Positions 23,651 through 35,500 of a DNA stretch of 64,000 bases are shown here, piece by piece (the first letter of the stretch is position 1; the number at the start of each line of letters is the position of its first letter). This DNA is from Laccaria trichodermophora. Lineage: Eukaryota; Basidiomycota; Agaricomycetes; Agaricales; Hydnangiaceae. A program made the position numbers and the translations under genes. The stretch lies in contig JACTVC010000027.1 in NCBI GenBank assembly GCA_018417955.1, positions 496,001 to 560,000 on the forward strand, written 5' to 3'. The notes under the pieces are model-generated. The model was not told the DNA's origin and did not search any database. It worked only from the letters and a program-made list of their open reading frames with translations.

Positions 23651-26526
23651 AGCGCAAATATTCGGATTCAATACCGTTACGGCGTAGGACGCCTCCTTCA
23701 AGTTCCACGATACTAGGAGAGGAGGGCAGAGAAAGTGTTGAAATGCTCATCGGGACCTCCGTTCCGACGACTTTGCACACCAGCACGTTGGAGTCCACCA
23801 GAATTCCCGAAAATTCTGCAAAATAAACATATGTACATGTAAAGATGGCTTGGTGATAGATGCCTTGTGACGTAGGACATTTCAATGATATCGTGTTTCC
23901 CTTATGGAAAGCGTGCTGAGATACAATCCTGGCATCCGATTCAAGCAGGGACACAGTCCAGGGATCAGAATGAGCAGAACGAAAGGAATAAATCGCCGAA
24001 ATTCCACCTTTTGTTTTCATTTTTTCTGCATAGTGGGTCCATCTGTACTGTAGATATGTGATTCGCCCAACGGCACAGAAGGGGATGCCGTTGTGGTCCA
24101 CATAATTGTCAGCCGAATCGGAGATTGCCCCATCATGAGCACCTCGAGGGACTCGGACGTCGGAACATGACCCGGTGTATGATGTGTGGTTTCGCTAAGC
24201 CTAAGCACCCTTCATGAGCTACGTGAAAGGCAAGGATAAGGAAAGAAAGCAAACCTGCAGGTTCACTTTCGTTGTCCTTAATCTTCGCATGCCTCTTCTC
24301 GAATCACCTCCCCTCCAACCAAACAACTCGCTCGGAATCCATTGCCCAACAAAACGATGCACAACAACCGTCCACGAGCACCCGTCCCGTCGTTACGGTT
24401 TGATGTCCCACATCCGCATTGCCCATCCGCAAGACAGAGGTAAGGGATCGCATGGCGCGGTCTAGTCGTAGCGGCGGTCGTTGGGGAGTGCTGACGGCAA
24501 ATCGAAGGGTCAACCACTGTCGATTATTCGGGAATCGCTCTGATAGCCCACCTGGCACGACGGCTGGTTGAGTTTCATTGCGAGGGATCGAATGAGATCC
24601 AACGGCTTACCTGGCTATACATGGTGGTGAAGGAAGCGAGGGTATACACGAACGTTGCGGCGGAAGGGGTGATTGACGATGACTCAAGTTAGTCGTTGAT
24701 GCTGAGAAAGGAAGAATGGCACTCTAACGTTGCCAGGTTCAAACCCAAGGCGATGACTTACGTTGCTTCAGAGGAAACTCTTCAAGGTATCAGGAAACTC
24801 TTCAGCGTATTGCAGGGGAGCGGCAGGTTCTACTAGAAATGGAACATCAACGCTGATTGACGCGTATGCGAGCGAATCCTACTCACCGGTTCGTGTGTCT
24901 CTCACTTCTGAATCTCATCATCAAGTCTGTTAACGAACCCACCCTCTCATCGCCGTGGATCATGTCGGCCTCCTGAGCGATAACCATCAGAACCTGTGAT
25001 ACAACATCCAGCCAGTCAAAACTGCCTGCAACGCGTCAATCAACCTCAACGTACATTTTTTCAAGCAATCATCCTGCACCACGCATGCACCAAACTATAT
25101 TGGATCCAGTAACTGATTGCTGGCCACGAATGAAGCCTCCCCGTGGACCGCGAGGGGAGATACTTGGACGTCGTGCAGGTGTTGATTTCGGTGAAGAGAG
25201 GTACGTTGGCATCAACTGATGGGTATCAGCCTATCCCCTGCTCTCGTCAGTATCCAGTATCTAGTCCATCCTGCCCGCCAATCGTGCCGTTCTCGCCTGC
25301 GAGGCTGTTTCCGGTATTAAGTACTCCCATGGTTGAGATTGCTCGCGTCGATAGTAGTGCACATATCCCAGTGAAGTGGCTGGAAAGTCGCCTACATGCC
25401 ACAGGATAAGCCTCAGCTCGGACGATTGAAGGGTGATCACTAAGTTACCAGAAATTGTTCATTACAAGTTCTCCGTGCAAGAGGGGTGGTGGAAGACGGC
25501 GGGACAGAGACTGGCGGCGAGGATGTGTCGTTTGGTAAGCGCATGACAAGAGGCACTTGTCGGCAATGCCAAGATATATCTTGTCTCTTACCACTACGAA
25601 GTCGCCAGGAATCCATTACCATACCACAAGGCGATAAAAAGTGGGCGCTCGTCCCTCAAAATACCCGATAACGAACAGCCAGATGCAAGCCGAAGGTGTC
25701 TTTCATTCAAACACTGACAGACAGCGACGCACCGCACAGCAGCAGCTTGCTTTTTTTCAAAACCATGGCACGCGACGTTACAGATAAAGGGGTAGCTACT
25801 GCCGCCTTTCACCTACGTGAGGAGTTCAATGAACGTAATGACAGAAACGATGGGAAACGGTACTGAATCCGGAACTTACATGGGATTCTCACTCCTCTCC
25901 TCTGATCTCTGCCTCCATCTGTCACTGAAACATGTGCTATGATCTCCCACGTCAAACTCTTTATTTCCCTCACAGCATTCTCCTCAGTCTTGGGGTGTCA
26001 TATGTCGGGGCGCCCAGATGCCTGAACTGAACATGGTCAGTTTCAAATTGTTCAATCATACTGCGAGCTCGCCAGTTTGTCCTGATACAGGATACAGATG
26101 TCTCTGCAGTGGGAAGTTGGTTAACCAGCAACTCCAGATCTGACCCCTCAGGCTGAGTTGCTGATATAGGCCAAACGGTAGAACCTGAGGCTAAGAATCT
26201 AGTAATGCAAGATGTAGGCGCCGGAGCCCTACAAACATAGGAACACCGAGGCAAGAGTTGAAACGAAGCGGGACAGTCCCCCGAGCGCTTAGCGTTTCGG
26301 TTCGTGTTTCACTGTTTGTCGCTTTATTTATTTTATCTCTTTCACAGGTTTTTCATTTGAACAGGCCCTTCCATCTGGCATCGTAGTAAAGACTGACGCC
26401 TGATTTTCAGGGAATCCTATTCTCCTCTTCGCCACATTTGTCAGTCTCTTCACGTTATCGTTATCGATGCCAAGTCCATCGGCCTCAACAGCCTCGAGCC
26501 GCAATCTAAGGGGCCAGGGCTATGTC

Positions 26527-26541
26527 AGCGCTAAGCGCTAA
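26527..26541. promoter_or_regulatory. AGCGCTAAGCGCTAA element
   Basis: Near-palindrome 147-161 bp upstream of the LGRI B gene start, in the opposite orientation to the one at 21500. A second partial copy, AGCGCTTAGCG, is at 26284. Confidence 0.35.
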
Positions 26542-26687
26542 TCACTGTGGATTAGAGCTATTTAAAGGGTAAGGAATGTCGACGGCGGACAAGCTTCAAA
26601 TACAACAGAATGAATGATGAACACAGCCTACAGTCCCATCTTAGCACCAATTATTTCCCCGTCGAGACAGACATTGAACAAAGTAGT

Positions 26688-28543
26688 ATGGCTTCTGCTT
26701 CATCTGCGCTTCGCTCTGGTCCTGGTAAAGAATCGTCGGACGGTCGAGGAGAGCCTGTATGTGCACATCACTAAGTACCAAGTATCAAAGATGCTTATTG
26801 AATTTCACAGGTAACCCTCGACGTTAATGATCATGGCCCTCCTTATGGTGCGTTACTTTTCATAAAGCTCTCTAACAACTCATACGACGAAGGCATATTC
26901 AGTATACTACCGGCTCTACACGAAATATGGATCAATCACGTCAAACAATCCGATCTACGTCAATGACCTATACATTAGCCGCACTCTCCCAAGGCTCATC
27001 ACACCCCCACTTACCGCCTCGTCTGTGAAAAAGCATCTGTGCAAGATCGAAGGCTTATCGGGAGCCACAAGCACCACACTATTCGAATCGCTCTCAAGCC
27101 AGAATGCAGTTGAGGAAACGTCGCGATTGTCGCTCAGGGGATCAACTGGCCCGGGCTTATCTGAGGACGACCCTATCGTCTTAGTCGTTGGGGTGCAAGA
27201 TGTTGAAAAACGATTAGCAAGGACAGTATCGTTGGAGGGTTTACCTGAAGCTAGACATGTCAACCTACGTCACGGTAGGTTCAATCAAAATATCCTTGCT
27301 TGAATGAACATAACCCGTCTTGTTCAGTTTACTACCACCTTTATGATGAAGAGGGTGCGGTGGCTTCAAAGACTTCTTTTGATTCGAAGGATCTTTCCTT
27401 GGGCCGCATCAGCATGCTCTCGGTAGCTCCGCCTCAAACAGTGGCTTTGTTGAAGTTCCTGGTTATGAAGGTTGAGGAACTTATTGGCCGCAATATTCAA
27501 CTGTTCACAGATATAGATGGTGAGGTACCGATGAATGATAATGATCCTATCTCTCATCCGGAGGCGTACAATTATCCGGGTTGCGTCGCTGATGAGCCCA
27601 TTACAATCATCTGTCGGGCCCAACAGAGTCAAACGAACGGAGAGGAAATCGAGATACCGGTCCAAGTCCCTTCTCGAAGTTCAGTCCCTCCTCGACCTCC
27701 TCGAAACCCAGTCCCTCCTCGAAACCCAGTCCCTCCTCGAAATTCAATTCCTCCTCGAGACCCAGTCTATCCGGGATACCCGAAGCGGATCAAAGCATTA
27801 AGGAATTGTAGTAAGTTGAGTTAATTATTCTGAATGCCATTGATCCATCGTCCATGGTTACAGCTTCCCCGAGACCTGGTTGGCTTCCCTTTACAAAAGA
27901 TGAGATCATGTACACAGATGGAGTGGAAACAGGCTACATCAGTTACTTTGGAAGTACGGTCCATCTTTCTTCCACTGTTATGCATGATGGGACTTACGCC
28001 ACCTTTTTATTTCTCAAAGTGTATCATAGCCAATATAATGCCATAAATCGTAACGGAACACGTGGCTGTGAGTCATCGCTTTTTCCCATTTTTTCGCCGT
28101 CTCAGGACAGTGACGATATTGCTTCCATCAGTTGTCGATAAAGGTGAGTGCAATGTTCCGACGTATTATGTTTATCTTCTGAACCAGGTTATTTCATTCA
28201 TAGCAAATGTTGATTTTTGTTAATTTACCTATGACTTCCAAGTCTCTTGATCCGTCCGATATTCAGTCTACAGGAAATCTTAATTCGAATATTCGCTTCA
28301 TGTCCAAGGGTACGATTTGGTTAAGCGGCGACTGAAAAGTCAACTCATCCCGACTTGCGCTCTCTCTTTTGCCATTTTTTGAATCTGTCTGCTTTTGAAC
28401 TTGATGTTCTTCTTCTATTTTTTTCAGGACGAGATTCAACAAATATAGAAGACGTCGGTTTTTTGCATCCGATTTTTGCTACGCGACTCAGAGCTGATGC
28501 GACGACTCGGATCACTTGCGCGCAAGTTTGGGAAAAGGTCTGA
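26688..28543 (+). CDS. LGRI protein B with Pro-rich tail, unit 1
   Basis: The first four exons match the arrangement of LGRI A: Ser-rich start MASASSALRS, domain 1 from VYYRLYTKYGSI to DDPIVLVV, and domain 2 from VYYHLYDEEGAV with SLGRISMLSVAPPQTV and DEPITIIC. The protein then extends, unlike LGRI A. A linker with several NPVPPR-type repeats (27671-27768) leads to PKRIKALRNC and, after an intron, to SPRPGWLPFTKDEIMYTDG, which begins a third conserved segment. The 3' exons are uncertain. A final exon with STNIEDVGFLHPIFATR is conserved in unit 2 (STNIDDIDSLHPIFATR), but an indel between the copies puts their ends in different frames. The stop at 28543 is therefore provisional. Function unknown. 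Confidence 0.65.
27671..27768 (+). repeat. 18-bp coding minisatellite
   Basis: Imperfect 18-bp repeats around CCTCCTCGAAACCCAGTC encode (R)NPVPP units inside the LGRI B gene. Unit 1 has about five, unit 2 (39197-39250) about three. The length change is a multiple of three, so the frame is kept. Confidence 0.8.
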
Positions 28544-28895
28544 ACTGCGTATCCGTCGTCAATGCCGGCTGGTGTAATATGCATCACCTCACCATTTGAA
28601 GCCGTCACAGTGCTGCGCGGCACTGGCCTTGGCCCAGTCACAGCCCGGAGTTAGCTTTCTCTCCCATGTTATCAAGCTACTTGATGAACTGTTTCCTCGA
28701 GTAATAATTGACGCACCTCATGTTTAGGGTCATCTCAATGATTGAGGTGTGGCCGGACATGACTAGATTGTTTTGTGCCATCAGGTCAGCTGGCCTCAAA
28801 GGCGCTCAATCGATTAATCGATTGGCGCTTGATACAAATCATCAAGAAAACAAATAGACCCTCAAATCCCCCATCTCATCAGAGGTTCGCACATC

Positions 28896-29670
28896 ATGAC
28901 TATCATCTTTGCTTTCGTAGGTAACGAGACTGAAGGCTATTACATTACCAACGGGTCGAAATCTCGCTGGTGCGCTCCAACGTTACTTTATATTGATCTC
29001 TTCAATAGTAACACAATCAACCCAGGGATCATGCGCCTGCAGACCTTGCGACTGGTCTTCGCAGAGTAGGGTGCGCGGGGGTGAAAGGCGTCTATGGTGG
29101 GCTTCACGGAAACTACGTGCTGCGGGCTACCGACGGAGTCCGTGAGTCCTCCACGCAGCTTCGTTCTGATACAGGAGTCTCACTAGAAATTTTACGCAGA
29201 CATCAAGGGACTGGCCTCTGGGCTTCAAGCCAAAGACCTCAAGCTCTACGCTTCTGGCGGTAGTGGAAGCTGGTGGTCCCAGTACGTGGGCGGGCGCACC
29301 GTTTGGGGGGATTTGCACGCGACCCTCAGTAAGAAACTTGGCGAAGTGGGGGGAGCGAACGTCAAAACATTGTCGCTCGGAAAAGAGGCCAATAGCTGGG
29401 CAATAACTTTTACGAGGAACGGAACGCATTGCTTAGCGTGGAATAACGTTCCAGCCGGCCTGGCTGAACTTCTCCGGTCAAGAAGCGATGCTGTGGTTTG
29501 TTTTTCAATTCTTTAGAAGGGATGGCATGGGTTTCAACTCACTGATATTCATACAGGACATTGTCTTGAGCCCTTGGAACCACGAACACTACTTCGTTCT
29601 CTTTCGCGACGGAAGTTATCGATATAATTTGCCAAAGGCTTGGCTCAACGCCGAGAATAAGATGTTATGA
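28896..29670 (+). CDS. Trp-rich repeat protein, unit 1
   Basis: I recognise the pattern of this protein but not a function. Exons are inferred from splice signals. Conserved segments are MTIIFAFVGNETEGYYITNG, VKGVYGGLHGNYVLRATDGV, then after an intron IKGLASGLQAKDLKLYASGG, SWWSQYVGGRTVWGDLHATL, AWNNVPAGLAELL, and after a last intron DIVLSPWNHEHYFVLFRDGS with a stop at 29670. The repeating idea is a short beta hairpin ending in a Trp-containing 'G-x-W/Y' turn, seen about five times, which suggests a small beta-repeat protein. Between the first and second segments the frame is unclear: the natural splice runs into a TAG at about 29068, while the conserved VKGVYGG segment is in another frame. 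The same problem exists in unit 2. Confidence 0.55.
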
Positions 29671-30148
29671 GGTACTTGACATTTTAACTTGAATGCGCGA
29701 TGCTTACTTGCTCTGTCAGATGTCTTTATATATCTAGGACATTCATTCATGTCAAGCTTTTTACTCGTTCGTTATTCGGTGTAATAGAAACATTCTTTCC
29801 TCTACTAATAGTGTAAGGCTTACGACATACAGATCCCTCTCGACTGGCGTTCTCTCTCCTATTCCTGTCCTGTTTTTTCTTTTTCTTTTTCTGAAGCTTT
29901 GCAATGGCTGCGGATTGCGTTCGGTGCGGAGTAACCATGTTCTACGGTACCGCAAATCTTACGTTACTATGGGTCAGCGGGATGTAGCAAGTTTGAAAGC
30001 TGTCGTTTAAGCTTTTTTCATTATGCGATTTACGTTTGAACGCAAATCTGTTCAGCACATATACTGTACCGCGTCGTCAATTGCAACGTCGTCTCCCAGA
30101 CTCACCTGCGCTCTCGTCTTTCAAGCGCCCCCAGGCGCTGCGACCGAA
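29671..30148. other. Intergenic, with the empty site of the unit 2 transposon
   Basis: Non-coding and similar to 41154-41544 plus 43137-43221. The sequence CAGCACATATACTG around 30053-30066 is the uninterrupted version of the site that carries the long-TIR element in unit 2. The target TA is at 30060-30061. Confidence 0.75.
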
Positions 30149-31589
30149 ATGATGGAAACGGAAAACCCTATCGTGAATGAACAACGGAATATTCTGCAAC
30201 GCATCCCTCGCCGGCGCGTTATGAGCAGTGGCAACCGAGAGTACGAGTCGAACTCTCACTCAGACTATTCCCAACAGAGCGATGCGTGCTCGGACTCCGA
30301 CGGTTTGGTCAAAGACTTTGTGCACTGCCTGAACAAGGGAAGATATGATCGGCACGCTCAGAAGCTCTGGCTCAGCGGAGTAAACCCTCAGGCAAGTTTA
30401 TCTATCTTGGATCCAAATTTTGGAGGTCACTCACGGGATCTGGTGCACCTAACTAGAGCTGCTCGCGCTGCTTGGCTGTTGGCGCTACATGTACGACAGA
30501 TTTGAATTCTGGAGCCAAGTGCGAGCCTTGTCAAGGTTCACGCAGGTATTGCTCTCGGCTCTCGGAATTTCTGGTGGGCTACGTTATGCAGCATCTTAAT
30601 TTGTCAGAGAGCATGGCCCGGGCCCTGTTTCTGGACTATGGCACCAATGGGCTGAAGCGACATGAACACAAGAAGGCCCCTGAGACAGACCCGCAGACTG
30701 AATCCGACCATGATTCAGATGCGGCGAAGGATTTAGAGGTGAAAGTGATGGTCCAAAAAACTGTAGAACTCCGCATCCAAGTCAAGGCATTGGAACAACA
30801 AGCGCGGGATTTCCGGCTGGAAAATATCAGGTGCAAGAAGGAAATTGAAAACGTCCGGGAAGAACACGAAAACTTGATGAGGGAAAAGGAGAGGGCTGAA
30901 CAAAGATATCAATAGGAGATTCAGGACCTGCATGCAGAGAAAGCGCACATGGCAATGAAGCAGGAGGAGCTCAGAAATGAACTCTATAAAATGCATGTGG
31001 AGCATGGCCGCTATGTGAGGGAAACGGGGAAGGAGAAATGGATGCTAGGGAGGGAAACTCGGGTGACAGAAGAAAAATTGTCTGCGGAGGTCAAGCAGAG
31101 GGAAGCAGAGCTTACGAAACTCAGGACGGAAAACGAACGTTTTCAGAAAGTCATTGATGAGATCTCCGCTCTCAAAGAAGAGCTGAAAAGTCAGCGCAGT
31201 AAATCTTTCATTGTTTATGCTCACTAACTTGGCTTTCGTTAGAGGTGCGCCAAAACCAGTTTGACGAGCGGTACGACATGGTGCGCTTCCAAATCCGCGT
31301 CGATCAGGTAGTCGCCACGCTGCAATGCACTACCTTGACGTCGGAAGCGCGAGAAAACACCAAGGATCACCAGATTGTCAGAAAAAGTTTAGAGGAATTG
31401 AAGAAGATCACACAGGAGTGTGCGATGTTGCGAGTGTCCCGTGGAGATGACATTTTCGAAATGGGAAGAAACTTGCTAAAACTTACGCCAAAAATCGACG
31501 CGGAGGCGACCGACAAGACTGAATTGGAAACCGCAAGAACATTCATATCCTTGCATGGAAATAAAAGACGGCGGTTGACCCAAGACTAG
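30149..31589 (+). pseudogene. Cys6 coiled-coil gene, unit 1, with nonsense codon
   Basis: Copy of the gene at 43222. Exon 1 (30149-30391) encodes an acidic Ser-rich tail. A GC-AG intron follows (30392-30456), then the Cys6 cluster SCSRCLAVGATC with spacing C-x2-C-x6-C-x9-C-x2-C-x6-C, the FLVGYVMQHLNLSESMARAL segment and a long coiled coil. At 30913-30915 the codon is TAG (CAATAGGAG), where unit 2 reads CAAAAGGAA, so translation would stop after about 230 residues. Beyond it the frame is open again through the C-terminal module to 31589. This argues for recent inactivation, or for a truncated product with the Cys6 cluster and part of the coil. Confidence 0.85.
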
Positions 31590-31935
31590 AAGAAATTGAA
31601 GTGAGCAGCAGTTGAGCAGCAGGAAAGTAGAGTAAACTAGGGTTGGTAGTAACACTTATCTTGATACATTATGCATTGAAGTTTTGCGGCTGTAAGTTCA
31701 AGTTGGATTTTGGAATAGACTCGGCACATACGCGATCACGTGCATTTGTTGATGGCAAGTCGGTGTTGATTTCAAATTGATCTGAGAATCATTGACCACC
31801 ACCGTCCTTCCCATCTCACTGTCAGTACCTCCTTTGGACATAGTCTATAAGTCGCGCCCGACGACCTCAAGCATCCCTACAGGTATCTCCTCGGCTGACG
31901 CTTAACGCCCGACACCTTTTTGCACATTCAACGCA
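31590..31935. other. Spacer between the two Cys6 genes, unit 1
   Basis: Non-coding 346 bp, similar to 44658-44965. The last part, from GTCGCGCCCGACGACC to the start codon, is almost the same in the two units and probably contains the promoter. Confidence 0.6.
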
Positions 31936-33102
31936 ATGCCCCAGAGCCAAAGGCCGACAGCAAGTTCTACCTCGGGGACTGCTATTGATGAAGAGGCCAC
32001 ATCTCAGCTGCCGCCGACGTTGGGCAGTGAGCTTCCTGCTACGAGCGTCTCGGCGCCCGTGAAGAGGAGAGCTGGAAGGCCTAGACACGATCCTACCTCA
32101 ATGAGTGCGCCCCCCGAAGGAAATCCACAAACTAACGCGACTCCAACCCCAAAGTCCTCAAGATCTTCAATGGTTCTGAGGGATAGGACTCCCATGGTAA
32201 GAGCCCCCACCCAAGGCCCGAGGGAAGAAGGAGGTTCTGAAGGTGCCACAGACCCAAGGCTGCAGTGGTTTCTGGAAAAAAAAGCCGAGGTAAGCTTCTC
32301 TACACTCTTGTACCTGTTTTTACATATGGGTGCTTATCAGCTATTGTAGGGCCCGTGTCAGAGATGTGGTACGGAGAGTATCGAATGCGTCCCTGGGGAT
32401 GCCTACGCATGTGAACGATGCTCTTCAAAAAAGCAATCGTGCTCCTATATCCTTCCCCATCCGAGGTCAGCATCGCGAAAGACAGATCCCAAAGGTGGGA
32501 AACCCGACTCCGAAGATCCAGCGAATGAAGTAAGTTTTCTAGGTGGATCATAGTTGGACGAATGATGGACGAAGCCCTTCACTTGTCGCAGACGCCACCG
32601 GCCCCAGAAGCAAAGGAGTGGGAAGATTTGAAGGAGGCCAAACAGCAATGGTTCAAGACTGAGTTGGCAAAGGTAAGTATGATAACAGCAATTTGGATCA
32701 TTGGCGCTCACCGAATGCTGCAGGGACCTTGTGGACGATGTGCGGCTGAGAAGGTTCAATGTATCATGCCAAAAGGCGTATACGCCTATAGGTGTCAACG
32801 ATGTATCAAGAGAAAGACCAGATGTTCGTATCTTCTCCCCAATTCGATAATGGAGCTGTATAAAACGCCTCCACAAGCTGACAAACCAGACGAGGAAAGC
32901 AAAAGACCATTCTTTCATATCGGCCATCTGGAGTTGAATGGTCTGAATTTATCTAACAGGAGGAGGATGAGACGCTATCAGAACCTCCCAGTGCACCACC
33001 TCCGCCAAGCTATGAGCTCCAAGAGGCACAAATAAAAAAATATTGAACTTCAAGCCCTCCTCGCGGAGGCTAAAGCTGATCGAGACGATGCACTGCGCAG
33101 AG
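31936..33102 (+). pseudogene. Double-Cys6 coiled-coil gene, truncated, unit 1
   Basis: Copies the first part of the gene at 44966: the Ser/Pro-rich start MPQSQRPTASSTSG, the AT-hook-like KRRAGRPR, the first cluster GPCQRCGTESIEC and the second cluster GPCGRCAAEKVQC. A one-base insertion in a run of A (GCACAAATAAAAAAATATTG) shifts the frame and gives a TGA at 33044-33046. At 33102 the gene is cut and joined to PMT2 exon 4. The remaining product would be about 260 residues with both cysteine clusters but no coiled coil or C-terminal module. Confidence 0.88.
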
Positions 33103-33104
33103 CT

Positions 33105-35110
33105 ACCGGCTTTTCCATCGGCTGCGTAACCAGGTATGTGCAACCCAACCACTGGAAGATCAATTCTAACCGTATGCCAGCGTCAAAATGATTGGTCTAT
33201 TCGTCACGGCTCTCGTGGGTGTCTACACGATCGAAGATCTGTGGGAAAAGTTTGGAGACACCAAGATGCCAGTGGTACGCCCCCTTTCGTAGTATTTGGG
33301 GGGAGCAGACAAACTGATACTTCTTTCGTAGCGAAACCAACTAAAACATTGGGGTGCACGTATAGCTTGCCTCATCGTCGTCTCCATCCTCGTCTTCATG
33401 GCTTCCTTCAAAATCCATTTCATGGTCTTGAACTATTCAGGGCCAGGTGACGCGCAGATGAGCTCGCTCTTCCAAGCCAGCCTCGTCGGAAACGACTTTG
33501 CCAAAAACCCACTTCGTTCGTGTCTCTTGCCCTTCCTTCCAATCCATCGCCCTCACTAACGCTGCTGTGTAGAAATCGCCTACGGCTCAAAGCTAACCCT
33601 CAAAAACATGGGCTGGGGCGGCGGCCTCCTCCACTCTCACGTCCAATCCTTCCAGTGGGGTCCACCCAACAACAAGTAACCTGCTACCACTACAAGGACG
33701 CCAACAACGACTTTGTTGTTCTCCCCCGCTGGGACGAAGCACCTTACAACCCCAACGACCCCATCCGGTTCCTCAAAGACGGCGACGTCATCCGCCTCAA
33801 CCACGCCGCCACCACGCGGAATCTCCACTCCCACACGGTGCTTGCGCCCGTTACGAAGCTCAACTACGAAGTGTAGTGTTACGGGAACGAAACCATTGAG
33901 GATAATCATGATTATTGGCAGGTGGAGGTGGTGGATGATATCAAGCAAGGACCGAAGGACAGTGTGGAGAGGATACATTCGTTGACGACACGCTTGAGGT
34001 TTCGGCATCAGGCGTTGGGGTGTTATTTGCGCGCTGCGAATGCTATTTTGCCGCAGTGGGGGTTCAAGCAGGTGGATGTTGGTTGTGATAAGGAGAATAA
34101 CCCCAAGGACGTGCATACGTATTGGAATGTGGAGAGTCATTGGAATGATCGGTGTATGTTTTACCTTTCCTTCCTCACCTTTTCTTGAAGAGCTGACGGG
34201 TTTTGTTGTGATATAGTACCGGCAGGCGACACCAAATTCTACCGCCCCCCCTTCCTTCGCGACTTTTGGCACCTCAACGTCGCGATGCTGACGTCCAACA
34301 ACGCGCTCATCCCAGACCCGGATAAGGAGGACATATTGGCGTTAAAGCCATTTGACTGACCCTTCTTACATCTTGGCCTGAGGATGTGTGGCTGGGGCGA
34401 CACGCAGCTCAAGTATTACCTCATGGGCACGCCTATTATATGGTGGGCGAGCTCGATGAGCTTGTTTGTGGGACTGGCCGCGTTGGGTCTTTATTTGTTG
34501 AGGTGGCAGAGGAAGTATCATGATATGGATGCTCGTGAGTTGTTTTTTCTTTTGTTTTGCAGATGGAAAGAGAGCTGATTTGGTGGTGGTGTAGATGAAT
34601 GGGATCATTTCTTGTACGTTAAGAAGATTGCTTTCTTTGGTTGGGCGTTCCATTATGGTTTGTTGTTTTCCTTTTCACGCTGCAGCTGCTGATGTCTTGT
34701 GTAGTGCCTTTCCTCATCATGGGTCGCGTCACCTATCTGCACCACTATGTACGTATAACTCCTCCCCTGCTCCCACACACCTCCCACACACCAACGCGTA
34801 CCTGACCCTCCTTCCTCCCTCCAGCTCCCAACCCTCTACAGTAGTACTTCACAGTCCTAATGCTCGCCCACGTCATCTTCTCATTCAAGCTCCTCATTAC
34901 AAAAGTCAAGAACATCTTCTTTGGCGTGTTTGCTTTCCTGTTGCTTTTCTTGTTTTGGTGGTTCAAGGGCGTGGCGTTTGGGATTGATGGGCCTATTGCG
35001 GACACTAAGGGATTGCAGTGGCGAAGTGTACGTTTCCTTTCCTCCCTTTTTATATGGGTGCTGACTTTTTGGGTGTTTTCTTTTAGTCGTGGAATATCTA
35101 TAACGATTGA
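33105..35110 (+). pseudogene. PMT2 3' copy, decayed, unit 2
   Basis: Corresponds to 19138-21137 of the intact PMT2, including intron positions. It lacks exons 1-3 and most of exon 4. A one-base deletion after LLHSHVQS, near 33650, shifts the frame. TAG at 33874-33876 replaces TCG (Ser), and TGA at 34357-34359 replaces TGG (Trp). Further indels lie near 34845 and 34872. It cannot encode a working enzyme. Confidence 0.93.
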
Positions 35111-35492
35111 TTGAGTGATAGACAATATAGAGTGGGATAACTAGTCATTCGCTGTGTCTTGCCCGAATAATCTTATTGCTTGGTTGATGGACGATCTTAC
35201 CGCCACTCTTTGTTTCAGGGTTCGGCCCACCAACATTCGTGCTACAGTTGAACTCACCACGACTTGGGACAAGGCCGTCGAGTCCTTCCAAATGTAGCGC
35301 AAAGTCGTCTGGATTCAGGTGGCCAAACGATCGTTCCGCTTTTCTACTAATCATGATCGTGATTTGATCGTGGCAATTCTCAACCTCAACTCCATCACGG
35401 ACTCAGAAGCATGTCCAAGGGCTCACGAACCGTCTTCGGAGGTTGAGCGCTGGACCACGATACTTTTCTCACGATTTGGATGGATAGCCTTG

Positions 35493-35500
35493 AGCGCTTA
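35493..35500. promoter_or_regulatory. Half of the AGCGCTTA element
   Basis: GAGCGCTTAG, 91-98 bp upstream of the LGRI A gene of unit 2, after the same CTCACGATTTGGATGGATAG context as in unit 1. Unit 1 carries the doubled form AGCGCTTAGCGCTTA, so one half-site was gained or lost since the duplication. Confidence 0.35.

Larger units (their letters stand above)
23437..26687. other. Unit 1-specific stretch, no clear gene
   Basis: Similarity to unit 2 breaks off after ACAACCCGT at about 23555 (37597 in unit 2) and resumes at the LGRI gene start, 26688. Inside lie a minus-strand frame of 176 codons (24101-23571) running through a tandem repeat, and a plus-strand frame at 24214-24465 with a loose C2H2-like pattern. 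Neither is convincing. I found no terminal repeats or transposase, so whether this is an insertion here or a deletion in unit 2 is open. Confidence 0.5.
19138..33102 (+). repeat. Segmental tandem duplication, unit 1
   Basis: This 13,965-bp block begins inside PMT2 exon 4 (ACCGGCTTTTCC) and ends inside the double-Cys6 gene (ending ACTGCGCAGAG). The same order of sequences recurs from 33105 to 46123. Corresponding landmarks are the PMT2 stop (21137 and 35110), LGRI gene A (21605 and 35591), the PMT2 relic (about 22762 and 36765), LGRI gene B (26688 and 38207), the Trp-rich gene end (29670 and 41153), the Cys6 gene (30149 and 43222) and the double-Cys6 gene (31936 and 44966). Unit 1 has an extra stretch of about 3 kb at 23556-26680. 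Confidence 0.92.

Noticed and set aside
24214..24465. C2H2 zinc finger in a short plus-strand frame
   Set aside because: A single loose C-x4-C...H-x4-H pattern in an 83-codon frame without splice partners is within chance.
28896..29670. Trp-rich protein as a MIR domain spread from PMT2
   Set aside because: The WWSQYVGG and SPWNHEHYF segments do not match the HSH and GCYL features of MIR repeats, although the gene lies in the PMT2-containing duplication.
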